A stretch of 64,000 nt of DNA. It comes from a bacterium. Lineage in GTDB: Bacteria; RBG-13-66-14. Below the pieces are notes generated by a model, which ran no database searches, was not told the origin of the DNA, and saw nothing but the letters and a program-made list of their open reading frames with translations. Numbering within the stretch: the first letter of the stretch is position 1; every line of letters begins with the position of its first letter. The stretch spans positions 1 to 64,000 of the forward strand of contig DATKYS010000137.1 of the NCBI GenBank assembly GCA_035528375.1, given 5' to 3'. This document shows, one piece after another, positions 14,699-23,539 of this stretch. Both the position numbers and the translations under genes were made by a program.

Positions 14699-15040
14699 AT
14701 GCGGGATTGCATCTTCTGCCGGATCGTCGCCGGGGAGATTCCCTCGGCCAAGGTTTTCGAGGACGAGCGCTACTACGCCTTCCGGGACATCAACCCCAAG
14801 GCGCCGGTGCACTTCCTGGTCATCACCCGGGAGCACATCGGCGGGGTGGCCGACATGGAGGGGCGCGAGGAGCTCCTGGGCGGCCTGGTGACCACGGGGG
14901 TCAGGTTGGCCGCCGAGCTTGGGCTCGCCGACGCCGGTTACCGGTTGGTTCTGAATCAGGGGGCCGACGGGGGGCAGAGCGTGCCCCACGTACACCTCCA
15001 CGTCCTGGGCGGGCGCGCGCTGGCCTGGCCGCCGGGGTAA
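14699..15040 (+). CDS. HIT family hydrolase (HinT-like)
   Basis: 113 residues, the usual HinT length. CIFCRIVAGEIPSAKVFEDE at the start and the catalytic His triad VPHVHLHVLGG near the end are both typical. Members hydrolyse purine nucleoside phosphoramidates such as aminoacyl-AMP. GGGAGA stands 6 bases before ATG. Its TAA stop shares one base with the ATG of the next gene (TAATG), so the two are translationally coupled. Confidence 0.9.
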   Translation: MRDCIFCRIVAGEIPSAKVFEDERYYAFRDINPKAPVHFLVITREHIGGVADMEGREELLGGLVTTGVRLAAELGLADAGYRLVLNQGADGGQSVPHVHLHVLGGRALAWPPG

Positions 15041-15816
15041 TGGAAACGCTGCGCGTGATTTTCTCCCCGCCCGGCGACGCCCGGTGGAACATGGCCGTGG
15101 ACGAGGCCCTCCTAGCGGGGGTCATCGGGGGTGGGACCGGTCCGACGCTGCGGCTCTACTCCTGGCGACCGCCGGGGATCAGCCTGGGACACTTCCAGCC
15201 GGCGGGGATGGCGGACCTCGGAGCCTGTGCGCGGCGCGGGGTGGAGGTGGTGCGGCGCGTCACCGGCGGCGGAGCGGTTTTCCACCACGGCGACGTGACC
15301 GCCTGCCTGGTCTGCCCGGCGAGCATCCTGCCCCGCAACGTCCGGGAGAGCTACCGTCTGTTATCCGGGGCCCACGCCGCGGCGATTCGTTCCCTGGGTC
15401 TGAACGCCGGGGCGGGCGGCGAGGCCCCGCCGCTCCCCCGCAGGTTGCGTCCCGGCTACGACTGCTTCGCCCGGCTCACCGAGTGCGACGTCGCCGTGGG
15501 CGGGGTGAAGGTGGCGGGAAGCGCCCAACGTAGAAAAGGCGGGGCGGTCCTCCACCACACCAGCGTCGTCTGGGAGCCCCAGCCGTCGGAGCTGCTCATC
15601 GAACTTCTGCCCGGCGCCGCGTCCCTCGGTCGTCCGGCGGCGGTGCTGGAACTCGCCCCGGGAGCCGACCGTAGGGGGTTCGAGGAGCTTCTAGCCGGCG
15701 AGGTCGCCCGGGCCCTCGGCCTGGAGCCGCGGATCGGTGAGTTGACCGGCGACGAAATATCGAGCGCCCGGCGACTGGCTGGGGAAAAACGCTTGGAAAT
15801 CGTTCAACCGGGGTAG
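15040..15816 (+). CDS. Octanoyl/lipoyl transferase of the LipM/LplA family
   Basis: 258 residues. RRVTGGGAVFHHGD (the lipoyl-binding loop), the central Cys-containing PGYDCFARLTECDVAVGG and KVAGSAQRRKGGAVLHHTS are all present. The GSAQ wording and the nearby Cys match LipM-type octanoyltransferases, which move octanoyl from acyl carrier protein onto lipoyl domains through a Cys thioester, better than ATP-using LplA. This distinction is made from motifs only. Starts at ATG 15040, overlapping the stop codon of the HIT gene by one base. Confidence 0.75.
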   Translation: METLRVIFSPPGDARWNMAVDEALLAGVIGGGTGPTLRLYSWRPPGISLGHFQPAGMADLGACARRGVEVVRRVTGGGAVFHHGDVTACLVCPASILPRNVRESYRLLSGAHAAAIRSLGLNAGAGGEAPPLPRRLRPGYDCFARLTECDVAVGGVKVAGSAQRRKGGAVLHHTSVVWEPQPSELLIELLPGAASLGRPAAVLELAPGADRRGFEELLAGEVARALGLEPRIGELTGDEISSARRLAGEKRLEIVQPG

Positions 15817-15847
15817 GACGCCCCTTTACGTAACACTGCGAGGTTCC

Positions 15848-16765
15848 ATGAGGTTGAAACCGGCCCTGCTCTTTTTGATACCGCTCTTTCTATCCTGCAC
15901 CGGCGGCTCCCCAGTCGGGGACCAGGATTACATCGTTGCCCGCGTGGGCGACGCCACCCTGACCCGCCGCGAGGCCGGACGCCTGCAGATCGAGGCCAAG
16001 CAGGGCAACCTGGTCTTCCCCACGGTGGAGAGCGTGGTGGAGAGCTGGGTCCTGGACCAGCTCGCCTACCAGGAGGCCATGCGCCAGGGGATAGACAAAG
16101 AGGAGGAGATGGCCTGGATGCTCGAGCGGCAGGCGATCACCCTCCTGCGCGCCGCGCTCATCAAGCGGGAGGTGCTGGATCGGCTGCCTCCGGTGACGGA
16201 GGCCCAGGCCGTCGAATTCTACGAAAAGCACAAGGAGGATTTCCGGGCCAGGGAGCCGCTGGTCTGGGTCTGGATGCTCGAGCGCAACGACGAAGAGAGC
16301 GCCTGGCAGGTTCTCAGCCGCCTGAAGCCAGACGGCTCCAACTTCCGCGCCGAGGCCCAGCTCTGGAGCCAGGGCGTGTCCCAGCCCAAGGGCGGCGACC
16401 GGGGCTACATCGGCCAGTCGAGGCTCAAGCCCGAGCTGTGGGCTGTCTGCCAGGCGATTCCACTGGGGAAGGTCTCCGCGGTGATTCCCTACCGGCAGGG
16501 TAACATCACCCTCTTCGCCATCGTCCTGGTAAAGGATAGGATTGACACCGGCGAGTTCCAGAAACCGGAGGGGGTGGGGTACGACCTGCTGAAAGAGCGG
16601 GCGGCCGCCTTGCAGTACCGCGATGTGCTCGAGTCCTACATGGACGGCTTGCGCGAGAAGACCACGGTGTACGTGGACTCCGACGCCGTCGCCAAGCTGG
16701 ACGCCGAGGCGACGCGGACCGAGGAGGAGATAGAGAACCCGGTACCCATCCTGGGCGAGCCGTAA
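15848..16765 (+). CDS. SurA/PpiC-like lipoprotein foldase
   Basis: 305 residues. Signal peptide with lipobox LFLSC (Cys17). The N-terminal helical part (VARVGDATLTRREAG, then a long helical region with VVESWVLDQLAYQEAMRQG) matches the chaperone part of SurA/PrsA-type peptidyl-prolyl isomerases. The middle has a possible parvulin-like segment (FRAREPLVWVWMLERNDEE ... GGDRGYIGQSRLKPEL), but the fit is loose and catalytic residues cannot be confirmed. Probable role: folding of envelope proteins. GAGG lies before ATG. A bidirectional terminator follows directly. Confidence 0.6.
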   Translation: MRLKPALLFLIPLFLSCTGGSPVGDQDYIVARVGDATLTRREAGRLQIEAKQGNLVFPTVESVVESWVLDQLAYQEAMRQGIDKEEEMAWMLERQAITLLRAALIKREVLDRLPPVTEAQAVEFYEKHKEDFRAREPLVWVWMLERNDEESAWQVLSRLKPDGSNFRAEAQLWSQGVSQPKGGDRGYIGQSRLKPELWAVCQAIPLGKVSAVIPYRQGNITLFAIVLVKDRIDTGEFQKPEGVGYDLLKERAAALQYRDVLESYMDGLREKTTVYVDSDAVAKLDAEATRTEEEIENPVPILGEP

Positions 16766-16774
16766 AAAAAAGGA

Positions 16775-16799
16775 CGCGGCCCCGGGCCGCGTTTTTTTA
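16775..16799. terminator. Bidirectional terminator
   Basis: CGCGGCC / GGCCGCG hairpin with a T run on the plus side and an A run (T on the other strand) on the minus side, between the foldase-like gene and the convergent radical SAM gene. Confidence 0.8.
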
Positions 16800-18218
16800 T
16801 CGCCGGTCCACGGCCTCTTTTATCAGCACACCCCTGGTCTCACCGGCCAGGAGGCGCGAGAGGACCGTCCCGTCGCCCCGTGTCAGCGCCGCCTGCCAGA
16901 GCGCCTGGCGCGGCGATTCGCCGGTGAAGGACTGGACGCCGGCCCGGCGCAGCACGCCCGCGAGGAGCTTCCGCCTCCGCCTCAGCTCCCGCTCGCCCAG
17001 GAGCGGTACGTCGGCCAGCGGCGTGCCGGGCTTGGGGACGAAGGGAGAGGCCGACACCGTCAGGCGCGTCCGGTCGAGCTTTTTTTTGATTTCCGCGGTC
17101 AGGGAACCGGCGGCGCGGAGGTCGTCATCGGTCTCCCCGGGCGGGCCGTACATCAGGTACAGCTTGAGACCGCGGGCTCCGGCCTTTCGCGCGGCGTCGG
17201 CGGCGGCGAGGATGTCCCCGTCTGAGAGCCCCTTGCCCAGCTTATCGCGCAAGCCCTGCGAGCCCGCTTCGGCGGAGAGGGTCAACGTCCGCTGGCCCAG
17301 CTCCACCAGGAGGCGGGCCGTGTCCCCGTCCAGGAGGTCCGCCCTGAGGGAGCTGGCCGTGGCCCGCAGGCCCCTCCCCTTCAGCCACCGGAGGAGGTCG
17401 CGGAAACCGTCCCCCTCGGCGACCGCGGCGCCGACGAGCCCCACCCGATTCACGCCCAGGTCCCCCGTCACCCTGAGAATCTGTTCCCTCAGGGCGTCGG
17501 GATCGGCCGGTCGGAAGCCGCCCGCCGTCCAGCACACGGCGCAGAAACGGCACCTGCGGGGACAGCCGCGCCCCAGCTCCACCAGCGCCGTCTCGCCGAA
17601 GTGTCCCGCGGGGTGCACCGTCTCACTCGCCGCGTAGGAGCCGGACGTCCAGACCCGGCGCTCCCCCGGCGCACCGAGGGCGTCAACGTGGAGGCCGAAT
17701 TTTCCGAAGAGCGACCAGGCCTCCTCCCTCGTGCGGGGCGGATTTTGAAAAGTCCCCTCCAGCACCGACGGCAGGACGGTCTCGGCGTCTCCCCGATAAA
17801 CCGCGTCGAAAAAGGGCGCCAGGGGCAAGGGGTTCAGACCGGGGGCGACGCCGCCGGCGATTAAGAGCGGCCCCCCCCTCTCCCCGTGCCCGGCGAGGAG
17901 GCCGGCGGAACGCAGCGTGTCCAGGAGCGCCGGGTAGTCGTTCTCGAAGGAAACCGAGGCCAGGACCAGATCGAAGGAACCGAGGGGGCGGTCCCAGGCG
18001 AAGGAGAGGGGCCGGCCCTCCGACCGGTCGAGGGTGTAGAGTCGGTCGGCGGACCAGCCGGGGGTGTCGTCGGTCAGCGCCCACACGCGCTGGTGGCCCA
18101 GGTTCGCAAGGCCGGACGCGTAGTCGTTGCCCCAGACGACGCAGGCGGAAAGCGGGGCACCGGGTCGGCTCCGGCGGCCCCGTTCGCTTTTACGCAACCG
18201 GACGATCTCGCGCTTCAT
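16797..18218 (-). CDS. Radical SAM protein
   Basis: 473 residues from ATG 18218, which has GGAGGAG 11 bases upstream; an earlier in-frame GTG (18266) is possible. The CxxxCxxC cluster motif CPRRCRFC (Cys 219, 223, 226) binds the 4Fe-4S cluster that cleaves S-adenosylmethionine. The preceding ~200 residues look like a Rossmann-type domain similar to the B12-binding-like part of this subgroup (LVLASVSFENDYPALLDTLR), but without the B12 DxHxxG motif. KLYLMYGPPGETDDDL is typical of the methylthiotransferase-like radical SAM subgroup (Elp3/MiaB/NifB class). Substrate unknown. Stands alone on the minus strand. Confidence 0.85.
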   Translation of the reverse strand: MKREIVRLRKSERGRRSRPGAPLSACVVWGNDYASGLANLGHQRVWALTDDTPGWSADRLYTLDRSEGRPLSFAWDRPLGSFDLVLASVSFENDYPALLDTLRSAGLLAGHGERGGPLLIAGGVAPGLNPLPLAPFFDAVYRGDAETVLPSVLEGTFQNPPRTREEAWSLFGKFGLHVDALGAPGERRVWTSGSYAASETVHPAGHFGETALVELGRGCPRRCRFCAVCWTAGGFRPADPDALREQILRVTGDLGVNRVGLVGAAVAEGDGFRDLLRWLKGRGLRATASSLRADLLDGDTARLLVELGQRTLTLSAEAGSQGLRDKLGKGLSDGDILAAADAARKAGARGLKLYLMYGPPGETDDDLRAAGSLTAEIKKKLDRTRLTVSASPFVPKPGTPLADVPLLGERELRRRRKLLAGVLRRAGVQSFTGESPRQALWQAALTRGDGTVLSRLLAGETRGVLIKEAVDRR

Positions 18219-18292
18219 GCTCCGGCGGGCTCCTCCGCGCGCGTTTCGAGGGACCAACCTTACCACCGACCGGTCCCGCTGACAAGAATGCC

Positions 18293-18322
18293 TTGAATCC
18301 GCGCCGTTTTTAAGTTTATACT
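18293..18322 (+). promoter_or_regulatory. Promoter of the M14 peptidase gene
   Basis: TTGAAT (18293-18298), 18-base spacer, TATACT (18317-18322); start near 18329 and a short leader. Confidence 0.5.
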
Positions 18323-18352
18323 TGAGATGGTGGGTGGAGAATAGGACGTGGG

Positions 18353-20137
18353 ATGAAGAGACCGTTTAACGTGTTGCTATTCCTCGCGGTGCTCTGGGCG
18401 TCCGCCGCGCCCGCGGGGACGCAGTGGGTCGTCGTCGAGGCGTACAGCCGCGGCGATTTCAATCAGCTCGCCCCCCTGGACCTGGACGTCCTCTCGTACA
18501 ACACCGCCGACGGGCTGCACGTCCTGGCCACGGACTCAGACCTCGAGGCCCTGGCCTCCCTGGGCTACCGCTGGCGGGTGGTGGACTACGATTTCTCCCA
18601 GGTGCGCTTCGGCTCCCGGGGCGGCGACTCCTTCTACGGCGGCTACCGCACCATCGCCGAGACCGAGGCCGAGCTTCAGGAGCTGGCCGCCGACCACCCC
18701 GACATCTTCGACCTTTTCAGCCTGGGCCACAGCTACCTGGACCGGGACATCTGGTGCATGAAGGTCAGCGACAACCCCGCGGTGGACGAGGCGGAGGGGG
18801 AAATCTTCATCCACGGCAACACCCACGCCCGGGAGATAATGACCCTCGAGATTCCCATGTATTTCCTCAACCGCATCGCCGAGGATTACTACACCGACCC
18901 GGAGCTGGCCTACCTCATTGACGCCCACGAGGTGTTCATCGTCCCCTCGATCAACCCCGACGGCCACGTCTGGGTGGAGGAGCATCACGACGGGAGCCCT
19001 TACGGCTGGCGGCGGAAGAACATGCGGCCGCCAGACGGCGTGGACCTGAACCGCAACTACGGCTACATGTGGGGCTACGACGACCACGGCTCCAGCCCCA
19101 ACCCCTGGTCGGATCTCTACCGCGGCACCTCTCCCTTCAGCGAACCGGAGACTATGGCGGTCCACGACTTCTTCCTGGACCGGGAGTTCCAGTTCGCCGT
19201 CAGCTACCACAGCTTCGGCGAGCTGATTCTGCTCCCCTGGGGGTACGTGGACGAACCGACCCCCGACGAGGCGACCCTCCGCGAGTACGGCAACGCGATG
19301 AACGCCGTCATCACCGGCCAGGGGCACGGCCCGTACGAGGTCGGGCGCCCCGGCGAAATCCTCTACCCGGTGAACGGAGATTTCGACGATTGGTCATACG
19401 GAGGGGATTATTTTCCCGATGGGATCTCCCCCGATGATGCCTTCGAGGGTGGGGTGCCGGGCTTCTCCTTCGAGGTGAACACGGAGGAGGAGGGGGGCTT
19501 CGCGCCGCCGCCCGCGGAGATCGAGCCGACCTGCGAGCTGCACTGGCCTGTATTTCTGTGGATGCTGGAGAACGGGGCCGACGCGCCCGCGGGATCCCTC
19601 ACCGACCTGGCGGCAACGCCGGTGGGCGACGGCGTGCGGATAAGCTTCAACGTCTGCGGCTGCGAAGAAATCTACTTCATCCTCATGCGCGAGGAGGCCG
19701 ACGGATGGCGGCCCTTGAATGAGAGGCCCCTCGAGGGCTACACCGACGTGATGTACTACGACCTGGACGTGGAGCCCGGCGGGACCTACCGGTATCGGGT
19801 GGACGTGCTGGGCCGGTACGGCGACCCGACCAGCTACGGCCCCGTGGAAATTACCCTGCCCCCGGACGGCGGGCGGGTGGTGGAGCTGCGCAACGCCTTC
19901 CCCAACCCGGCGGTTGGCGGCACCAATATTTCCTTCTACATGCCCGAGGCCGGCGAGGTCGAGCTGGCGGTGTACGACGCCGCGGGCCGCCGGGTGGCCA
20001 CTCTGGCCGACGGGTACGAGACCGCCGGCGAGCACGCGGTGTCCTGGGACGCCTCGGGTCACGCGCCGGGCGTCTACCTCTACCGCCTTACCGCGGATGA
20101 GGCCGCCCTCGTCCGCCGGTTCGTCGTCAGCCGGTAG
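18353..20137 (+). CDS. Secreted M14 zinc carboxypeptidase with C-terminal sorting-type domain
   Basis: 594 residues. Signal peptide (MKRPFNVLLFLAVLWASAAP). The M14 domain has the zinc ligands HARE (His158, Glu161) and a later YHSFGE (His286), plus the catalytic Glu in FSFEVNTEEEGG (Glu374). PDGVDLNRNYGYMWG is the usual substrate-binding block. A fibronectin-like segment (about 415-500) follows. The last ~85 residues (LRNAFPNPAVGGTNISFYMP ... GVYLYRL) are the FlgD-like/type IX-style sorting domain found on exported proteins in the FCB group. The enzyme removes C-terminal amino acids from peptides outside the cell. Single-gene unit. Confidence 0.9.
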   Translation: MKRPFNVLLFLAVLWASAAPAGTQWVVVEAYSRGDFNQLAPLDLDVLSYNTADGLHVLATDSDLEALASLGYRWRVVDYDFSQVRFGSRGGDSFYGGYRTIAETEAELQELAADHPDIFDLFSLGHSYLDRDIWCMKVSDNPAVDEAEGEIFIHGNTHAREIMTLEIPMYFLNRIAEDYYTDPELAYLIDAHEVFIVPSINPDGHVWVEEHHDGSPYGWRRKNMRPPDGVDLNRNYGYMWGYDDHGSSPNPWSDLYRGTSPFSEPETMAVHDFFLDREFQFAVSYHSFGELILLPWGYVDEPTPDEATLREYGNAMNAVITGQGHGPYEVGRPGEILYPVNGDFDDWSYGGDYFPDGISPDDAFEGGVPGFSFEVNTEEEGGFAPPPAEIEPTCELHWPVFLWMLENGADAPAGSLTDLAATPVGDGVRISFNVCGCEEIYFILMREEADGWRPLNERPLEGYTDVMYYDLDVEPGGTYRYRVDVLGRYGDPTSYGPVEITLPPDGGRVVELRNAFPNPAVGGTNISFYMPEAGEVELAVYDAAGRRVATLADGYETAGEHAVSWDASGHAPGVYLYRLTADEAALVRRFVVSR

Positions 20138-20149
20138 TTGTGGACGGTA

Positions 20150-20375
20150 GGAGGGCGGGGGTTTTCGTATCCCGTTCTTTTTTTTATGTGCAGCGGCCCT
20201 CACCCCGGGTTGTGATGATGTAGGGGCGGGTCTTTAGACCCGTCCGCGGGCGACAGTGGACGGTCGCCCCTACGGGGTGGATGCGCGGCGGATAGGCCTA
20301 GAGGCGGGCCTTTAGACACACGGGCCGACCTGAAGGTCGGCCCCTGCGAGGGGGTCTCGTAGGGGCGGGCGTTCT
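20150..20375. repeat. Intergenic hairpin repeats, plus possible weak terminator
   Basis: After the peptidase stop there is a weak CGGG/CCCG stem followed by T8 (to about 20187). Then come hairpin modules GGGTCT..AGACCC (20227-20246) and GGGCGAC..GTCGCCCCTA (20248-20273), a damaged GGGCCTTTAGAC copy, and CCGACCT..AGGTCGGCCCC (20324-20344). A CCCTCACCCCGGG copy of the second repeat lies near 20200. No gene. Confidence 0.65.
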
Positions 20376-20379
20376 CCAC

Positions 20380-21729
20380 TCACTCCAGGTTGTACCGCTT
20401 GCGCTTCTCCAGAAGGGTCTTGCGGTTGATGCCCAGAATCTGGGCGGCCTCGGCCTTGTGACCGCTGGTCCGGGCCAGGACCGCCTTGATGTACTCCCGT
20501 TCCAGTTCGTCCAGGGAGAGCCCCTGGGCCACGGCGTGCCCCAGAAAGCCGTCCTCGGCGGCCAGGATGTTCTCCGGGAGGTTTTCCAGGGTGACGTTGA
20601 CCCGCTCGCCGTCGGTGAGCACGACGATGCGCTCGATCAGATTTTCCAGCTCGCGGACGTTTCCGGGCCAGGGGTAGCGTTCCAGGGCCTCGACCGCCCC
20701 CTGGGAGATGCCCTCCAGTCGGCGGTTGTACCGCTGGCAGGTCCGCTCGAAGAGCGCCTTGGTGATGAGAATGACGTCGCCCTCGCGCTCGCGCAGGGGC
20801 GGCAGGGTGACGGGCACCACGTTGAGGCGGTAGAAGAGGTCGCGGCGGAAGCGCCCCTCCTCCATCTCCCGTTCCAGGTCGCGGTTGGTGGAGGCCACGA
20901 TGCGGATGTCCACATCGCGGACCTGGTTCTCGCCCAGACGTTCGAAGCGGTGCTCCTGGATGAGCCGCAGGACCTTGGCCTGGAGCGGCAGGTCCAGCTC
21001 CGATATCTCGTCGAGGAAGAGGGTTCCGCCGTCGGCGTTCTCGACACGCCCCGGCTTGTCGCGGTGGGCCCCGGTGAACGCCCCCTTCTTGTAGCCGAAG
21101 AGTTCGCTCTCCAGGAGCCCCTCGGGCAGGGCGGTGCAGTCTATCTTGATGAAGGGCCCGTCCCTCCGCTTGGAGTTGTAGTGGATGGCCTTGGCCACCA
21201 GGTCCTTGCCGGTGCCGTTCTCCCCCCGGATCAAAACGGTGGAGTCCACGTCGGCCACCTTGGCGATGAGCTTGAAAACCTCATGCATCTTCCTGGAGTT
21301 GCCGATGATGGTTTCGAAGGTGTAGCGGTCGGCCAGCTCGCCCTTGAGCTCCCGGTTCTCGCGCAGGAGCTTCCGCTTTTCCAGGGCGCGTTCGATCTGG
21401 ACCAGGACCTCGTCGCGCTTGATCGGCTTGGAGAGGTAGTCCTCGGCGCCGCGCCGCATCGCCTCCACCGCCGTCTCCACGCTCCCCTGGCCGGTCATCA
21501 TTATCACCGGCAGGTCCCCGTCAACATTCTTGGCTTCCAGCAAAAAGGTGAGGCCGTCCATCCCGGGCATGACCAGATCGGTGAAGACCACGCCGATGTC
21601 CTCTCCGCGGATGATGTCCAGCGCCTCGGCGCCCTGCGAGGCGGTCACCGGTTCGTAGCCGCCCTTCTTGATTATGGCGGACAGCAGGGCCAGGGTGGGC
21701 TGGTGGTCGTCTATGATCAGTATTTTCAT
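20380..21729 (-). CDS. Sigma54-dependent response regulator (NtrC family)
   Basis: 449 residues from ATG 21729 with GGGGGAG upstream; an upstream in-frame ATG at 21777 has no such site. A receiver domain (1-120) has acidic residues DD8-9 region and phospho-acceptor Asp51 (VVFTDLVMPGMDG). The AAA+ domain has Walker A GENGTGKD (169-176), the sigma54-contact loop GAFTGA (216-221) and GGTLFLDEISEL. The C-terminal Fis-type helix-turn-helix (AAQILGINRKTLLEKRKRY) binds enhancer DNA. It activates sigma54 promoters when phosphorylated. No histidine kinase gene is adjacent, so its partner is elsewhere. Confidence 0.93.
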   Translation of the reverse strand: MKILIIDDHQPTLALLSAIIKKGGYEPVTASQGAEALDIIRGEDIGVVFTDLVMPGMDGLTFLLEAKNVDGDLPVIMMTGQGSVETAVEAMRRGAEDYLSKPIKRDEVLVQIERALEKRKLLRENRELKGELADRYTFETIIGNSRKMHEVFKLIAKVADVDSTVLIRGENGTGKDLVAKAIHYNSKRRDGPFIKIDCTALPEGLLESELFGYKKGAFTGAHRDKPGRVENADGGTLFLDEISELDLPLQAKVLRLIQEHRFERLGENQVRDVDIRIVASTNRDLEREMEEGRFRRDLFYRLNVVPVTLPPLREREGDVILITKALFERTCQRYNRRLEGISQGAVEALERYPWPGNVRELENLIERIVVLTDGERVNVTLENLPENILAAEDGFLGHAVAQGLSLDELEREYIKAVLARTSGHKAEAAQILGINRKTLLEKRKRYNLE

Positions 21730-21750
21730 GGGGCTCCCCCTGCGGCGGTT

Positions 21751-21776
21751 TGTTACATCACGGTAATAATGTAACA
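21751..21776. promoter_or_regulatory. Inverted repeat operator before the NtrC-like gene
   Basis: TGTTACAT, 10 bases, ATGTAACA: a perfect 8-bp inverted repeat ending 22 bases upstream of the start codon. On the minus strand a TACAAT -10 box lies at 21792-21787, so the palindrome would fall at the transcription start. This fits autoregulation or a repressor site. Confidence 0.5.
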
Positions 21777-21889
21777 CAGGGGTTAAATTGTATCCACACT
21801 CGCGGTGTTATAAAAAGGTACACACACATCCGGGTAGGACCTGCCGAGGTTTTTTAACGAGGGGGCCGGTGCCTCGTGGTGCTTTAGGG

Positions 21890-22060
21890 CGGGGATGTTG
21901 GTCCCCGCCGTGTCTTTTTATCAATAGTGCTCCTCACCCCGACCCGTGAGCGAAGGCTCCTCCCGCAGGGAGAGGGAAAATGTAGGGCGGCCCCTCTGCG
22001 GGCCGCCGCGGGCCGACCTTAAGGTCGGCCTCTACGAGCCATTACGGGGCGGTGTGGAAT
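21890..22060. repeat. Intergenic hairpin repeats
   Basis: GGCGGGGATGTTGGTCCCCGCC (21890-21911), a CTCACCCCGACCC ... CCCGCAGGGAGAGGG copy (21932-21978), GGGCGGCCCC..GGGCCGCC (21984-22006) and CCGACCTT..AGGTCGGCC (22013-22031). No gene between the NtrC-like start region and ilvE. Confidence 0.65.
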
Positions 22061-22102
22061 ACAAAGACCCCTATTCCGACTCCCTCCTCGGGTGGATGCC
22101 GA

Positions 22103-23155
22103 TCAGCCCTTTATCTCGTGGCGCCAGCCGAAGGGATCGGGCCTGGCCGCCGTCTGGATGCCCACCAGCTCGTCGTAGAGCTTCTGCCAACGTTCGTCGA
22201 AGGGGAAGGTCCAGCTCTTCTCGGGCCCCACGATTTCCTGAACCCAGACGAGCACCGCGGCGGTGCCGCAACAGGCGGCGGCGTCGAGTGTGTCCAGCTC
22301 CGCCAGCGGGATTTTCCGGGTCTCGGTGGGCCACTTGAAGACCTTTTCCGCGATTTCCATGATCGAGCGGCGGGTGATGGAGGGGAGGATGGAGTGCGAC
22401 TCGGGCGTGATGAGCGCCTTCCCCTTGAGACCGAGGAAGTTGGCCGCCCCGATCTCCTCGATGTAGGTGTGAAGGGCGGGGTCGAGGTACAGCGCCTCGG
22501 CGTAGCCGTGGCCCTTGGCCTCGTGTCCGGCGATGAAGCTGGCCGCGTAGTTGCCGCCGGCCTTGATGTGCCCCGTGCCCCGGGGCGCCGCCCGGTCGTG
22601 TTCCGACACCCGGAAGCGCTTGCCCTGGTCGGGTCCGAACCCGCCCTTGAAGTAGGGACCCACCGGGGTGACGAAGATGCGGAAGATGTAGCTCTTGGCC
22701 GGCTTGACGCCCACGTTGTCCCCGACGCCCAGATAAAAGGGCCTCACGTAGAGCGCCGCCCCGGATCCGTAGGGCGGCACGTAGGGCAGGTTGGCCAGCG
22801 TGACCTCCTCGATGCCCCGGATGAAGAGGTCCTCGGGTATCGGCGGGGCCTGGAGGTACCTTGCCCCGTCGTTCATCCGTCGGGCGTTCTCCAGGGGACG
22901 GAAGGCGTACACCTTCCCGTCGGTGCCGGACTGGACCTTCATCCCCTCGAAGAGCTCCTGGCCGTAGTGCAGCGCCTGGCTGCCCTCGGGTAGGTGCATC
23001 ACGCTGTCCTCGATGACCCCCCGCGTCCGCCAGATTCCGTGCTCGAACACCGCCTCGAAACGGTAGGGGCAGCGGAGGTAGTCGAAGCCGAGGTTCGAGA
23101 AGTCAAGCTCCGCCGTTTTCCCGCCGTTCAGGAAGTAGAAACGTGGTTTATCCAT
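22103..23155 (-). CDS. ilvE: Branched-chain amino acid aminotransferase
   Basis: 350 residues from ATG 23155 with GGGAGAAGGG just upstream. Fold-type IV PLP enzyme; the PLP lysine is Lys198 in TGHIKAGGNYAAS. LHYGQELFEGMKV and the later CCGTAAVLVW block are typical of the larger (type 2, ~350 residue) BCAT group. It transfers amino groups between Val, Leu or Ile and 2-oxoglutarate, the last step of their synthesis. Single minus-strand gene with its own promoter. Confidence 0.93.
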   Translation of the reverse strand: MDKPRFYFLNGGKTAELDFSNLGFDYLRCPYRFEAVFEHGIWRTRGVIEDSVMHLPEGSQALHYGQELFEGMKVQSGTDGKVYAFRPLENARRMNDGARYLQAPPIPEDLFIRGIEEVTLANLPYVPPYGSGAALYVRPFYLGVGDNVGVKPAKSYIFRIFVTPVGPYFKGGFGPDQGKRFRVSEHDRAAPRGTGHIKAGGNYAASFIAGHEAKGHGYAEALYLDPALHTYIEEIGAANFLGLKGKALITPESHSILPSITRRSIMEIAEKVFKWPTETRKIPLAELDTLDAAACCGTAAVLVWVQEIVGPEKSWTFPFDERWQKLYDELVGIQTAARPDPFGWRHEIKG

Positions 23156-23198
23156 CCCTTCTCCCGTTACGTTGACGTTGGGGACGACCAACCTCGGC

Positions 23199-23227
23199 AT
23201 GATAACCGATACGCACCGCCCTGACAA
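23199..23227 (-). promoter_or_regulatory. Promoter of ilvE
   Basis: Minus strand TTGTCA (23227-23222), 17-base spacer, TATCAT (23204-23199). Confidence 0.55.
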
Positions 23228-23250
23228 CCCCGGGCGCCATTTGCACAATT

Positions 23251-23279
23251 TTGCAAAAACGGATGAAATATGGTATGAT
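23251..23279 (+). promoter_or_regulatory. Strong promoter with no clear downstream gene
   Basis: TTGCAA (23251-23256), 17-base spacer, TATGAT (23274-23279). Transcription from about 23286 would cross ~250 bases without a convincing coding frame before a second promoter at 23540. Confidence 0.55.
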
Positions 23280-23285
23280 TCACAA

Positions 23286-23539
23286 TTACTCAGTTGGAAT
23301 TAATTGGAACCAAGGAGTTGGGGAAACATAAATCGCCAATCGGTCGCCGCCCTGCAAACCGATTCCCGACCGCGCCATCGCGCTCATCGTCGCCCGGGGT
23401 ATACTTTGGGGGCCGGCGGGATTGCGGAGTGGGTGGAATCCGCTGCGGTGAACGAAGCCGAGGTCGAGGATTTATCCCCCCTCAGCGGTAATTCTCGAAA
23501 ATGTTTTAATCCGGCAATGGCAAAGAGATACAAAAAAAC
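23286..23539 (+). other. Transcribed? gap of ~250 bases without a convincing gene
   Basis: Starts right after a good promoter. Two short frames (65 and 79 codons) lack start signals and have no recognisable composition. Candidates are a small RNA or an upstream leader of the lipoprotein operon. I cannot decide from sequence alone. Confidence 0.3.

Noticed and set aside
20458-21774. 438-codon plus-strand frame opposite the NtrC-like gene
   Set aside because: Antisense shadow of a gene with unmistakable NtrC motifs.
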